Part shown: positions 1 to 9,000 of the stretch, piece by piece
How the letters are laid out: every line of letters starts with the position of its first letter
Numbering within the stretch: the first letter of the stretch is position 1
Origin: Candidatus Poribacteria bacterium
Lineage (GTDB): Bacteria; Poribacteria; WGA-4E; WGA-3G
DNA: 64,000 nucleotides
Assembly (NCBI GenBank): GCA_007571305.1
Contig: RKRR01000103.1
Coordinates: 1 to 64,000 of the forward strand
Reading direction: 5' to 3'
Translations under genes and position numbers: made by a program
Notes under the pieces: model-generated
What the model was told of the DNA's origin: nothing
Databases searched by the model: none
What the model saw: only the letters and a program-made list of their open reading frames with translations

Positions 1-119
1 GTTATATCGCGAAAACTTCCGTGTCTATACGATTTCGTTGGTTAAAATTATATATTATTTTACGCCAATTTGCAAGTAAAATTTTTAACTTTTTAACTTA
101 TTAAATGCTTTACTAAATC

Positions 120-845
120 CTATTCTATGGTTAGGACAATACTGTTGGATGTGAGTGATACCGAACCGAGCAGCGATCTGACGGGCAGATAGACATCTTT
201 GGACTTCTTTTCAAGACGTTCAATCTGTTGTTGGAGATCGTTCACTGCCGAACGGATGTCCGCAGCGGAAACGTGTGCATCTGTAACTTTTTTAATTCTC
301 TTAATCTCCTCTTCTAATTCTATAACCTCTGGCTGCCGCCTTTTTAAGTGGTCTCGGTAAACCGGTAACTCCATGGTAAGTGCGATTGTGTAGTTACCTT
401 TCTGAAGTTGGTAATGTTTCCGCAAATTCTCTAAGGAGACAACTGGCGTCTCGGTAGATTTCAATTCAAATCCTCGGATACACTGGATGGTCTTCTGACC
501 TATTTCGATAAAAATTTCCTCTGTCCCGGGCAACGTAATTGACCGTTTAGGTTCGACAATGTTGCCGTCGGTATCCGTGACTTTCAAGTGTGTAAACGCG
601 CCGGATGTCGCAACATTGACAAAAGGAACGAGAAGATCGGACTCACCGCCCTGAATGCTGAGTTTGAGCAGGATAGGCTCTTCGGATGCATAAGTTAGGC
701 TCGGGGTGGTAAGGGAAAGGACAACACCTGAAGCGGCAGTCATTACCTTGGCCGATGAGGATTGTCTTTGCAAACTTGTGAGGCACCCTGCCGTGCTCAG
801 AATCAGAAGTAGACAAGGAAACGCGAGATATTTAAATGTTTTCAT
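120..845 (-). CDS. Putative outer-surface lipoprotein, paralogue 1
   Basis: A 241-residue protein starting with a signal peptide that ends in a lipobox (STAGC, Cys at residue 21), so it is probably lipid-anchored and exported. The rest has no domain I recognise. It is a clear paralogue of the next gene upstream: both share an LLVPF segment, a GAFT segment, a VEPKR segment and a YLPV...S.N.I..TIE C-terminus. A charged, probably coiled-coil stretch (about residues 170-215) lies near the C-terminus. The beta-rich middle resembles a small extracellular sandwich domain, but that is a guess. Eight bases separate it from its paralogue, so the two are probably co-transcribed. Function unknown. Confidence 0.75.
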   Translation of the reverse strand: MKTFKYLAFPCLLLILSTAGCLTSLQRQSSSAKVMTAASGVVLSLTTPSLTYASEEPILLKLSIQGGESDLLVPFVNVATSGAFTHLKVTDTDGNIVEPKRSITLPGTEEIFIEIGQKTIQCIRGFELKSTETPVVSLENLRKHYQLQKGNYTIALTMELPVYRDHLKRRQPEVIELEEEIKRIKKVTDAHVSAADIRSAVNDLQQQIERLEKKSKDVYLPVRSLLGSVSLTSNSIVLTIE

Positions 846-853
846 AGGAAATT

Positions 854-1627
854 CTATTCTATCGTTACTGTGATCTCATTGGATACAAGCGAGGCCTTGC
901 CACGACGTGATTTGACAGGTAAGTAGATGTCCTTTACCTTATCCTTGTGTCTCTCTTTAATAAGTTTGATCTGCTCTTGATAGTAGTTGACCGCGTCCGC
1001 CTTTGCGGCGGCTTGGAGATTTGGGTCGTTTTGAAGTCGTGTAAGATCGCTTTGCAACTCAAGCACTTCTGGGTGATCCTCGATAATAGATTCTCGATAA
1101 ACTTCCAGATCGATTGCGAGTGTTATGGTGTAAGTACCGGGTTGTAACTGGTAGTATCGCTGAATATCTTTCAATCTGAGTTCCTGATTCGCATCCGCTT
1201 TGAAATCAAACCCTTGAATACATCGAACCGATTTTCCATCTTTCCTTACATATTTCTGTGGATGCTCTTGTGTAATTGCACGCTTTGGTTCGACAATTTG
1301 CCGGTTCGCGTCCTTTACTGTTATCTGCGTAAAAGCACCCTTTGTTGCAACACTGAAAAAAGGCACGAGAAGGTCAAATTTGCCGTTCTGAATATTGAGT
1401 TCAAGAGGGATCTCTTCCTTCACAACGTAATTTGTTTTAGGGGTAGAGAGCTGAAGTTCTGTGAGTGGAGGTGCCGGTTCTTCCGTCTCTGTAGTAGAAG
1501 CAGCCGTTTCGGTTGCGGTTTGCATCGTCTGCAGATTTCTGAGGCACCCAGCAAAGGTAAAGACAAGTAGAAAGAGACAAACAGGAATAGATTTTGCGAT
1601 ATGTCTGTTAAGATTGCGAAGTACCAT
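854..1627 (-). CDS. Putative outer-surface lipoprotein, paralogue 2
   Basis: A 257-residue protein with a signal peptide and lipobox (FTFAGC, Cys at about residue 28). It is followed by a low-complexity Thr/Glu-rich linker (about 35-52) typical of lipoproteins held away from the membrane. The body aligns with the downstream gene along most of its length (LLVPFFSVAT, GAFTQI, EPKRAIT, QCIQGFDFK-like segments), showing a tandem duplication. A helical stretch (about residues 185-235) precedes the conserved VKSRRGKASLVSN tail. No catalytic motif is visible and the function is unknown. Confidence 0.75.
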   Translation of the reverse strand: MVLRNLNRHIAKSIPVCLFLLVFTFAGCLRNLQTMQTATETAASTTETEEPAPPLTELQLSTPKTNYVVKEEIPLELNIQNGKFDLLVPFFSVATKGAFTQITVKDANRQIVEPKRAITQEHPQKYVRKDGKSVRCIQGFDFKADANQELRLKDIQRYYQLQPGTYTITLAIDLEVYRESIIEDHPEVLELQSDLTRLQNDPNLQAAAKADAVNYYQEQIKLIKERHKDKVKDIYLPVKSRRGKASLVSNEITVTIE

Positions 1628-1644
1628 TTTTGACTCCTAATGTG

Positions 1645-2724
1645 TTAAGACGTAATGCCTAATCCGGTTCGGGAAGGCACTTCAATAAATCCATCAACGA
1701 TTTCTTCCGGTGGATCAATGAGAGAAGCTCGCCAATCGACTTCTCCCCACGCGTATTCAAGGATTGCGAAATTCGGAACGCTCGCCATGCATTGCACACT
1801 CGCAGCAGTCGCGACGGGACCGCTCGGATTGTGAGGTGTTATCATAACATTCCGCGCAGCAGCGAGCGTCGCAATTTTTTTCAAACCCGAAATTCCACCA
1901 ACATGCTTCACGTCCGGTAAAATATAATCAACGTGAGCGTGGGTGAGCAACCTATCAAAATCCGTGAGGGTTCGTAAACGTTCACCTGTTGCAATCGGGA
2001 TACCGATAGAGCGGCTGATATGGGCGAAGGCATCAAGGTTATCCAACGATACGGCATCCTCAATCCAGAAGAGGTGCAAGTCCTCGAGTTCTTTCGCGAC
2101 TTGGATGAGAATACCAGGGTTAAAACGACTGTGACAATCCACCATGAGATCAATATCCCCACCAATCGCGGCGCGGATTGTGCGAGTGCGATCAATCCCG
2201 ACACAGATAGCAGGGGTTAGCGTTCCGCGCGAAACATTCGCGACAGAAACATCGTCAAAAGGAGCGCATTTTATGGCAGTGAACCCCTCAGCGACGGCGC
2301 GCTCCGCGTTGGTGGCAAAACCGAACGGACTGCGGTCGAGTGTCGCACGGTTGATATTGGCGTAAAGACGGATTTTTTCTCGACACTTGCCTCCCAACAA
2401 ATGATAAGTCGGTACACTCAAAGCCTTACCTATCAGATCGCACATCGCCTGCTCGATCCCGCTGAGAGCCGTATGGTAAGTGTGGCTTTCGGAGCCGTGA
2501 TAGAAACGTTGGTGAAATGCCTCCAGTTGAAACGGATTCCATCCCACGAGCGTAGATTTAAGTGTGTTAATGATATGTTGAACGCTCGCGTCATCCTTAC
2601 CATGGGAAGCCTCGCCAATACCGACTGTACCATCGTCAGCATGGACTTTGACGAAGAGCCAATTGCCACGGTGATTTACCTGAACGACCTCAGTCTCTAT
2701 CTGTGCGATTTTTAGTGTAGGCAT
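1645..2724 (-). CDS. Enolase-superfamily sugar-acid dehydratase (mandelate racemase/galactonate dehydratase-like)
   Basis: A 359-residue member of the mandelate racemase/muconate lactonising family. The three metal ligands can be placed: Asp196 (VDCH), Glu222 (IED) and Glu248 (GE). Asp196 is followed by His198, and His298 lies in PHNPSGP. That D-x-H plus HxPxGP arrangement is the signature of D-galactonate dehydratase-type subgroups rather than of the racemases proper. The expected reaction is Mg-dependent dehydration of an aldonic acid to a 2-keto-3-deoxy acid. The exact substrate cannot be read from sequence. It lies between lipoprotein genes and a ThuA gene on the same strand, consistent with carbohydrate catabolism. 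Confidence 0.85.
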   Translation of the reverse strand: MPTLKIAQIETEVVQVNHRGNWLFVKVHADDGTVGIGEASHGKDDASVQHIINTLKSTLVGWNPFQLEAFHQRFYHGSESHTYHTALSGIEQAMCDLIGKALSVPTYHLLGGKCREKIRLYANINRATLDRSPFGFATNAERAVAEGFTAIKCAPFDDVSVANVSRGTLTPAICVGIDRTRTIRAAIGGDIDLMVDCHSRFNPGILIQVAKELEDLHLFWIEDAVSLDNLDAFAHISRSIGIPIATGERLRTLTDFDRLLTHAHVDYILPDVKHVGGISGLKKIATLAAARNVMITPHNPSGPVATAASVQCMASVPNFAILEYAWGEVDWRASLIDPPEEIVDGFIEVPSRTGLGITS

Positions 2725-2745
2725 TTGAGTTTAAGGAAATAGGAC

Positions 2746-2767
2746 GGCGAGGCATAGGTACCTCGCC
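2746..2767. other. Small inverted repeat between genes
   Basis: GGCGAGG and CCTCGCC form a 7-bp stem around an 8-base loop in the gap between the dehydratase and ThuA genes. No T-run follows on either strand, so it is at best a weak terminator or a transcript-end stabiliser. Confidence 0.4.
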
Positions 2768-2815
2768 TCACAGAACTTTAAACGGAATTTGCAAGCCAAA
2801 ACTTGCCACACAGAA

Positions 2816-3463
2816 CTACGATGCTGCTGCCCATTTCGCGCCTTGGGTGAGGAACTTTTGCATTCCGGCCCGCTCAAATGTTCCCGGTCCGTGTCCTAAA
2901 GTGGTGTAAAAGACACGTCCAGAGCCGTAAGATCTCACCCAGGCCATAGGATGCGCCTTGCCGAACCACTCAGCCGATGCCAACACGTGAATGTGTGGAT
3001 CATGGGCGGAAATATAGATTTCATCTTCCACATCAAAATCTTCAACCCCTTGGGTCGTCGGATGTTCGTTATCCTCAATATGGACAGTAAAGGTCGAGCC
3101 GGGTGGATGCCAATTGGAAGCACCACCGATGAGATCCATTGCTTGGCCGCTGATCCACCACGCGGTCCCGTGAATACCGACCAACCCTTTGCCGCTACTG
3201 ATAAATTGGAACAAGCCATCTTCTTCAGCAGATGCTAAATCGGAGACACGAGCTACGGAGCCGTCCGCTTGACGCTCTGTACGCGTGAAACCGGTGCCGA
3301 AGACGCACGCATCGTAAGTATTCAACTCCGCTGATGCTAAAATTCCTTTATCGTCGGTTAACGTCGCTGAGATATCAGCATCTTCGGAGAGAAAATCGTG
3401 AATGATGCTGGCACTTGCATTGAAACCGTGATTTTCACCTGATAGCACGAGAATTTTCGACAT
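2816..3463 (-). CDS. ThuA-domain protein
   Basis: A 215-residue single-domain protein of the ThuA family (class I glutamine-amidotransferase-like fold). It shows an N-terminal ILVLSGENHGF strand-loop, GKGLVGIHGTAWW around residue 95, a WHPPGSTF segment, and a C-terminal GSGRVFYTTLGHGPGTF motif, all characteristic of the family. ThuA was named from trehalose/maltitol utilisation loci; family members sit near sugar oxidoreductases and probably act on carbohydrate derivatives, but the reaction is not settled. The length matches stand-alone ThuA proteins. No signal peptide is visible, so a cytoplasmic location is expected. Confidence 0.85.
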   Translation of the reverse strand: MSKILVLSGENHGFNASASIIHDFLSEDADISATLTDDKGILASAELNTYDACVFGTGFTRTERQADGSVARVSDLASAEEDGLFQFISSGKGLVGIHGTAWWISGQAMDLIGGASNWHPPGSTFTVHIEDNEHPTTQGVEDFDVEDEIYISAHDPHIHVLASAEWFGKAHPMAWVRSYGSGRVFYTTLGHGPGTFERAGMQKFLTQGAKWAAAS

Positions 3464-3640
3464 GAGAGCCTCCAGTGTAAAGCAAAGACAAAATTGTACC
3501 CGAATGGCACAATCTTCGGAAACGGCACTGAATCCGCCGCTTACGAGAGTAAATTGAACCCAAGAACTCTAGGTTGTGGAATAGTTTAATTGAAAATTAA
3601 AATTGTGTCAAACCAATTATGAAAAAAAAGAATAGATTGT

Positions 3641-3669
3641 TTGACAATAGTGTTGCATCGTGATACAAT
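3641..3669 (+). promoter_or_regulatory. Sigma-70-type promoter of the 180-aa membrane protein gene
   Basis: TTGACA (3641-3646), a 17-base spacer and TACAAT (3664-3669). This is a near-consensus promoter that would start transcription about 28 bases before the ATG at 3704. An AGGA ribosome-binding site sits between. Confidence 0.75.
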
Positions 3670-3703
3670 AGAATTAAGATTTTAGATAGAGAGTTAGGAT
3701 CTC

Positions 3704-4246
3704 ATGACAAAAAACAGTGTAACACTAACGTTTGGACAAATCGCTGCGGGGAGTATCATTGGACTGGTAGGCGGATGGATGTGCCTGCTAATATTTGAAA
3801 ATCTTATTTGGCAATTACTAATTGGAAGTCGAGTCAACCACGGTTTCTGGGTAGGTTTATTCCTCCTCATCTCGCTAAGCGTCACGTACGGGATTGTGAT
3901 TGTCGGAGCAAGCACAGGGATCCGTTTTGTGAGCCGTAAATTGGGTGCTGATATTCCTCTAAAACCGCTTTGTTCAGGTGCATTTTTGGGACCACCTGCT
4001 GTTGTCGGTTTGCTTGCCTTACTCAACGTTCCGTGGGAAATATTTGGCAGACCGAATCTGATTTTGGCGTTGCTCCTTCCAGTTCTTAAAACATTCGCGT
4101 ATATTGTCTCCTTACCAATGCGAGGATGGGTACACCTCGGTTTTCCGGTCGAAATCTGGTATATTCTTGCCGTTCCCGTTGGCGCAATATTAGGGTATAG
4201 GTTAGCATCCGTGGAAGACACGGAAGTGAGTGCAGAGCAGGCTTAA
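3704..4246 (+). CDS. Multi-spanning membrane protein of unknown function
   Basis: A 180-residue, very hydrophobic protein with about five predicted membrane segments (roughly residues 5-40, 45-75, 82-105, 112-140 and 148-170). It has a short charged C-terminal tail rich in Glu. It has no family signature I recognise. The start is supported by an AGGA site and by the strong promoter immediately upstream. It lies 68 bases before purF on the same strand and may be the first gene of the purine operon, although nothing visible ties it to purine metabolism. Confidence 0.7.
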   Translation: MTKNSVTLTFGQIAAGSIIGLVGGWMCLLIFENLIWQLLIGSRVNHGFWVGLFLLISLSVTYGIVIVGASTGIRFVSRKLGADIPLKPLCSGAFLGPPAVVGLLALLNVPWEIFGRPNLILALLLPVLKTFAYIVSLPMRGWVHLGFPVEIWYILAVPVGAILGYRLASVEDTEVSAEQA

Positions 4247-4314
4247 TTCAGAAAGGGTTTCAATGAACATTTGCGAAAATTTAAGACGGCACGCTGGAGG
4301 TTTCATCCGTCACA

Positions 4315-5724
4315 ATGCAATACGATGATAAACCAAAGGACGAATGCGGTGTGTTCGGTGTTTTCGGCCATCCAAAAGCGGTAGAATTGACGTATTTAGG
4401 GTTACGCGCCCTTCAGCATCGGGGGCAAGAAAGCAGCGGTATTGTCGCATCAGATGGCGAGAAGTTCACATACCACCACGGTATGGGACTCGTTCACTCA
4501 GTCTTCACTCCTGATGCTTTAGCGAAACTGAAAGGACATATCGCTATCGGGCATAACCGCTATTCAACGGCAGGGGCAAGCACGCTTGAAAACGCGCAGC
4601 CTTTGGTTCGGAACTATAAGCAGGGGCCCCTCGCGCTCGGTCACAATGGTAATCTCGTCAATGCGATGCAAGTTCGGAATCACTTAGAGAATGCCGGTTC
4701 CATCTTTAGCACAAATTTGGACACTGAAGTCATTTTCCACTTGATAGCGCACTCGCGGAAACAGGCGTTGGAATACAGAATCATTGATGCCTTGCGAAGT
4801 ATTGAGGGTGCGTATTCATTTGTATGCATGGATAAAAACACGTTGATGGGTGCCCGAGATGCACACGGATTTCGCCCTCTTTGGCTCGGTAAGCTCGGTA
4901 ACGCGTATGTATTGGCTTCCGAGACATGTGCACTTGATGTAATTGAAGCGGAACCGATACGTGAAGTGGAGCCGGGGGAGTTAGTATTTACACGTTCCAA
5001 CTATCGCGATGTAGAGTCGTTTCGTTTTCATAAGAGAAAATCCCAATTATCCCAATGTATCTTTGAATATATCTACTTGGCGCGACCCGATAGTATGATG
5101 TTTGGTCATAGTGTGAACAACACGCGTCGTGAATTCGGCAGACAACTCGCTCGCGAACACCCTGTCAAAGCAGATGTTGTTATCCCAGTGCCTGATTCTG
5201 CAACAATCGCTGCTCTCGGATATGCCGAGGAAGCTGGTATTCCATTCGATTTAGGACTGTCTCGGAACACTTTTGTCGGACGCTCCTTCATGAACCCGAC
5301 GCAGAATATTCGCGAACTAATGGTGAAGGTGAAACTGAACCCAATACGCGATGTACTGCGCGGCAAACGGGTTGTGCTCGTGGACGACTCGATCATGCGG
5401 GGAACAAACAGCAGGAAACTCATCAAAATCGTTCGGCAAGGCGGCGCGACCTCTGTTCATCTCCGCATTGCCTCCCCTCCAAATAAATTCGCATGCTTCT
5501 ATGGTGTAGACACACCGACCCGTAGTGAGTTAATTGCGAGTTCACATACAATTGAGGAGATCCGTAAATACATCCGTGCTGACAGTCTGGGTTATCTGAG
5601 TATTGAAGGACTGCTCAAGTCAGTGGAAACACCTCGAGATTTTTGTACCACCTGTTTTAATGGGAAATACCCAGTCCCATTTGTGGAAGAATCTTCAGAG
5701 CAACTCCCCTTAATCGTAGATTAA
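4315..5724 (+). CDS. purF: Amidophosphoribosyltransferase
   Basis: First committed step of purine synthesis: PRPP plus glutamine gives phosphoribosylamine. The 469-residue protein has an N-terminal Ntn-hydrolase glutaminase whose nucleophile is Cys11 (DECGVFG). A 10-residue propeptide is expected to be removed, as in Bacillus. The C-terminal phosphoribosyltransferase domain carries the PRPP loop VVLVDDSIMRGTN from residue 353. Cys248, Cys394, Cys444 and Cys447 match the four ligands of the 4Fe-4S cluster in the Bacillus-type enzyme, so this is the oxygen-sensitive cluster-containing form. No good Shine-Dalgarno sequence lies at the usual distance from this ATG. The neighbouring purM supports a purine operon. 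Confidence 0.97.
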   Translation: MQYDDKPKDECGVFGVFGHPKAVELTYLGLRALQHRGQESSGIVASDGEKFTYHHGMGLVHSVFTPDALAKLKGHIAIGHNRYSTAGASTLENAQPLVRNYKQGPLALGHNGNLVNAMQVRNHLENAGSIFSTNLDTEVIFHLIAHSRKQALEYRIIDALRSIEGAYSFVCMDKNTLMGARDAHGFRPLWLGKLGNAYVLASETCALDVIEAEPIREVEPGELVFTRSNYRDVESFRFHKRKSQLSQCIFEYIYLARPDSMMFGHSVNNTRREFGRQLAREHPVKADVVIPVPDSATIAALGYAEEAGIPFDLGLSRNTFVGRSFMNPTQNIRELMVKVKLNPIRDVLRGKRVVLVDDSIMRGTNSRKLIKIVRQGGATSVHLRIASPPNKFACFYGVDTPTRSELIASSHTIEEIRKYIRADSLGYLSIEGLLKSVETPRDFCTTCFNGKYPVPFVEESSEQLPLIVD

Positions 5725-5771
5725 ACCCTGTCTGAACATGGACTTGGAAGTGCGCTCACAAGGAAAATTTT

Positions 5772-6077
5772 ATGCAGTATAGACAACGTGGCAAACCGAA
5801 AAAACCGAGTCCGATAGGTACAGCGCAAGGACGCTATACACTTATCTCTCTGCTTGGGTGCGCAATTCTCGGCATGGTTTTGAGCAGAATTCTTCCGTTC
5901 TTGATTGGGAAGTTGCAGCCAGATATGAAGCCAGAGGATGCGGAAGAGATGGGTGTTCTGATAGCTTTAGGTATAAGTGGTATCGTGTTAGTCGTTAGTC
6001 TCCTGAAACCGAGGAAAGGCACTTCACCCCTTCGTAGACAATTGTTAAAGGAACAAGAAAAATCAGATGGCAGATAA
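5772..6077 (+). CDS. Small two-pass membrane protein between purF and purM
   Basis: A 101-residue protein with two hydrophobic helices (about residues 20-40 and 58-78), a basic N-terminus and a basic C-terminal tail. It overlaps the start of purM by 11 bases, indicating translational coupling within the purine operon. No family is recognised. Coding status is supported by its position, tight spacing and plausible membrane topology rather than by homology. Confidence 0.6.
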   Translation: MQYRQRGKPKKPSPIGTAQGRYTLISLLGCAILGMVLSRILPFLIGKLQPDMKPEDAEEMGVLIALGISGIVLVVSLLKPRKGTSPLRRQLLKEQEKSDGR

Positions 6078-7107
6078 AAAGCCTTTGACGTACGCCGATG
6101 CTGGCGTTTCATTTGAAGCAGAATCCGAGTCGATATCACGGCTCAAACGCCTTGTTCAAACCACTTATCGCCCTGAGGTGCTCAGTGATATCGGGAGTTT
6201 CGGTGGGCTTTTTGCACTCAAAACGTATCAAGAACCGGTTCTTGTTTCCAGTACGGATAGCGTTGGCACAAAACTAAAGGTTGCGTTTAAAGTAGGGCGA
6301 CACGACACCGTCGGCTTCGATATTGTGGCACATTGCGGTAACGATATCGTCGTGCAGGGAGCAGAACCCCTTTTCTTTTTAGATTATATTGGTATTAGTA
6401 AGGTAACACCAGCGGTGATTGAAGATATCGTAACGGGCCTCGCTTCAGGATGTCGAGAGATCGGTTGTGCCTTAATTGGCGGTGAAATCGCCGAGTTGTC
6501 AGATATTTATACACCGGGTGAATACGACTTGGTGGGGACTATTGTCGGTGCTGTTGAAAAAGCCGACATGATTACCGGAGAAAGAATCGCGCACGGAGAT
6601 CAACTCATCGGTTTAGGGGCTGCGGGTCTACATACGAACGGCTTTACATTGGCTCGGCGGATTCTGTTCGACAGGTGTGATTACGATGTGGACACCTATT
6701 TACCTGAACTCTCTGCGACAGTCGGGGAAGCACTGCTTGCCTGCCACAAAAGTTACGTGGATTCTATCCTGTCCCTTCGTAAAGTATGCGACATTAAAGG
6801 GCTTGCCCATATCACCGGAGGCGGTTTGCCAGCAAATGTAGCACGGATCCTCCCCGATGGATGTACTGCTTATATTCGGAACGGCACATGGGAGATTCTA
6901 CCTATTTTTTCGTTTTTACAAGCAAAAGGGGACGTGGAAGCCTCAGAAATGTACAGAGTTTTCAATATGGGAATTGGGATGGTCGTAATTGTCGCGCCTG
7001 ATGCTGTTAATGCTGCTCTGGAGTCTCTTGAAGCGTCTGGGGAGTCCACTTATCGAATTGGTGAAATCATCGCGGGAGAAAAGGGGGTACAGGGTGTCCC
7101 TTCGTAA
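6067..7107 (+). CDS. purM: Phosphoribosylformylglycinamidine cyclo-ligase (AIR synthetase)
   Basis: Catalyses the ATP-dependent closure of FGAM to aminoimidazole ribonucleotide, the fifth step of purine synthesis. At 346 residues it has normal length. The N-terminal YADAGV, the STDSVGTKLKVAF loop, GNDIVVQGAEPLFFLDY and the C-terminal GGGLPANV...FNMGIGM segments are diagnostic of the PurM family. It begins inside the end of the preceding small gene. Its own last codons overlap the probable GTG start of the FliG-like gene, so all these genes should be made from one message. Confidence 0.96.
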   Translation: MADKKPLTYADAGVSFEAESESISRLKRLVQTTYRPEVLSDIGSFGGLFALKTYQEPVLVSSTDSVGTKLKVAFKVGRHDTVGFDIVAHCGNDIVVQGAEPLFFLDYIGISKVTPAVIEDIVTGLASGCREIGCALIGGEIAELSDIYTPGEYDLVGTIVGAVEKADMITGERIAHGDQLIGLGAAGLHTNGFTLARRILFDRCDYDVDTYLPELSATVGEALLACHKSYVDSILSLRKVCDIKGLAHITGGGLPANVARILPDGCTAYIRNGTWEILPIFSFLQAKGDVEASEMYRVFNMGIGMVVIVAPDAVNAALESLEASGESTYRIGEIIAGEKGVQGVPS

Positions 7108-7858
7108 TAAAGACTCACAGATTGCACCTACCATTATAGATGAGATGGCTCTGCAAGAACTGGTGGACTTGCTTGACGAAACACACCCTCAGGTCGCCTT
7201 GGCGGCATTCCAAAGTGTTGACGATAACGATGCAGCAGTGTTTTTAGTTATGTGTACGCACTTGGAAAGTGAATCCATAGGGAGTGATCTCGCAGCGCAT
7301 GCGGGAAAACTTTTTGCGCAACTCCCTTTTGACAAACAGGTTCGTATCGCTGAGAAGGTGACGATAACGGAGACAGTTGACTCGGAGCACGCGAAACAAG
7401 TCTGGAACGAACAGATCGCTCGGATTAAGGAAGCAATCCAAAAAACTACCTTCTTGGGTGAGGGTACAACGAATCTGGCAAAATTGCTATCATATCTAGA
7501 TATAACAGAGCAGAATGAGTTGCTGGAAGCGTTAGGTGAAAAGCGACCCGGAGTGGTGGAGAGTGTCTCTGAACAACTGTTTACGTTTGAGGACTTGGGG
7601 GATTTGGAAGATGAAGCGATCAGAACAATCTTACAGGTGCTGGACAAACCAACCTTAGCCCTTGCCCTACACAACGCACCGACCGCCATACATGACCGAT
7701 TCTTTGAAAATATGTCAGCATCAGAGGCAGATGCTATTGAAGCAAAAACCGCTCAACTCACCTTTGAACAGACCCAAATAGCCGACACAGCACGCCATTC
7801 GGTTGTGAACTTAGTTCGGAATTTCGCAGCAAAAGGCTTCCTAAAAATTGGTTTTTAA
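7094..7858 (+). CDS. FliG-like protein (middle and C-terminal domains only)
   Basis: About 254 residues from a GTG at 7094, which has an AGGGGG site 6-7 bases upstream and overlaps the purM stop; the longer ATG ORF from 6989 lacks such support. The protein resembles the middle and C-terminal domains of the flagellar switch protein FliG. ETHPQ (residues 29-33) corresponds to the EHPQ motif. LTFEDLGDLEDEAIRTILQ-type residues (about 163-181) match the FEDL-hinge into the torque-generating domain. NMS...A...E followed by VVNLVRNFAAKG matches the C-terminal helices. The FliG N-terminal domain that binds FliF is missing and no flagellar gene is in the window. Perhaps a scaffold or motility-independent homologue; function unknown. 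Confidence 0.7.
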   Translation: MSLRNKDSQIAPTIIDEMALQELVDLLDETHPQVALAAFQSVDDNDAAVFLVMCTHLESESIGSDLAAHAGKLFAQLPFDKQVRIAEKVTITETVDSEHAKQVWNEQIARIKEAIQKTTFLGEGTTNLAKLLSYLDITEQNELLEALGEKRPGVVESVSEQLFTFEDLGDLEDEAIRTILQVLDKPTLALALHNAPTAIHDRFFENMSASEADAIEAKTAQLTFEQTQIADTARHSVVNLVRNFAAKGFLKIGF

Positions 7859-7977
7859 TCTCTGAGTTCTTGACCTGCACTTCACTACGTTCCGCGCAGG
7901 TTTCCGGTCAGGCAATACGGGTTTTTTGAGTAGCGTACTACTCCAGGGCAAGCCCTTACGGTTAGCCTTACACTTTT

Positions 7978-8028
7978 AGGACTTACGCATACTGCTCTTT
8001 TGTAGCATAACCTGTGAAGTTGTGCCAC
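7978..8028. repeat. Family B miniature repeat, partial copy
   Basis: It begins with the family B end AGGACTTACGCA and continues into a diverged core, TAGCATAACCTGTGAAGTTGTG. It is cut off before the TonB gene end. Compare the copies at 11672 and 58586. Confidence 0.65.
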
Positions 8029-8046
8029 GAGGATATCTGTGTTCTT

Positions 8047-9000
8047 CTACTTGTCTTTAAGCGTAAAGGAGTAAGGTATCTCTACCTGAAGACTGATCGG
8101 GGTACCACCTTTTGTGGCAGGACGGAAAGTGGTTTTCTTCAACGCCGCAATTGCTGCTTCCTCAAACCCAAACCCAATATCTGTAATCGCTACAATGTCT
8201 TGCGGAATACCATTCTCATCAATAGTTGCCTGTAGGATGACCTGTCCTTCCTTGCCTGCCTTCGAAGCAGTTTCGGGATATTTGGGTTCTATCTTGATTT
8301 TGTATCGCGGTCTAACGACACCGGGCTCACTTTCAAAACTAACACCATCCAACCCAAGGGCATCATCAGGAGCAGGCGTGTCGAGTTTCTCCATCAGTGT
8401 TGGTGCTTCACGTTGTATCTCAAATCCTGGTGCCTTTGCCTCAGGCTCAATTGTCGTTGTAGGTTTTACAAAATCGCGGTTAACATCAATAAGTCTCGGT
8501 CCCTCATCAGTGCTGGGTGTTGTGAGATCCTCCGCGGTCCCAAGACCCTGAGTGATTGAGAAGGCATCATCTGATAACGGTTGGTCCGTGACTGTCGTTA
8601 CCGGTCGTTGGACGAGTACCTTCTGCTGGTCCTGTTTTGCCTCGTTGAACTTTGGTGCTTCTCTACGTATGAATCGACGTTTGGTTTTTGCCTCTTCCGT
8701 AACGATACTAATATCAAACGTTTCTTGTTCAAATTCAATGCGATCGGCGATATAGAAGACACCAATAATAATCGCTATAAAAACATGGAACACCATTGCA
8801 ACGACAAACGCGGCGGAACTCCGTCCAACGTGTATTTGTGTGATAGGGTGCTTTGGCATGTTCGTTTGTGCCGTAGAAATGCCATCCTGCTGACTGGCAT
8901 CAAGCGAAACCTTTTTTAATGCGACAAAACGCTTCGGCTTTTTACGTTCTACCCGACGCTGCTGCATCTGAGTGAGCATACCGGAAGTTCTGTTACTCAT
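8047..9000 (-). CDS. TonB-family energy transducer
   Basis: A 317-residue protein with a basic cytoplasmic N-terminus, one membrane anchor (about residues 62-85), a long periplasmic linker and a C-terminal TonB domain (about 225-317). The domain has the classic PKYPETASKAGKEGQV, TIDENG and FRPATKGGTP-type signatures. It should couple the ExbB/ExbD proton motor to outer-membrane receptors; exbBD are not in the window. The DUF5916 barrel and two TonB-dependent receptors lie just upstream on the same strand and are obvious partners. The linker is rich in Pro, Thr and acidic residues rather than a simple Pro-Lys repeat. Confidence 0.9.
   Translation of the reverse strand: MSNRTSGMLTQMQQRRVERKKPKRFVALKKVSLDASQQDGISTAQTNMPKHPITQIHVGRSSAAFVVAMVFHVFIAIIIGVFYIADRIEFEQETFDISIVTEEAKTKRRFIRREAPKFNEAKQDQQKVLVQRPVTTVTDQPLSDDAFSITQGLGTAEDLTTPSTDEGPRLIDVNRDFVKPTTTIEPEAKAPGFEIQREAPTLMEKLDTPAPDDALGLDGVSFESEPGVVRPRYKIKIEPKYPETASKAGKEGQVILQATIDENGIPQDIVAITDIGFGFEEAAIAALKKTTFRPATKGGTPISLQVEIPYSFTLKDK

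Noticed and set aside
1-119. A/T-rich sequence before the first gene
   Set aside because: No promoter, ORF or repeat could be supported; it is too short and lies downstream of a minus-strand gene.
3694-4221. 175-aa minus-strand ORF over the membrane protein
   Set aside because: The plus-strand frame has a strong promoter and a plausible membrane topology; the minus frame is Pro/Ser/Thr-rich without features.
6989-7093. Longer start of the FliG-like gene
   Set aside because: The extra residues are out-of-frame purM coding sequence; the GTG at 7094 has a good ribosome site.
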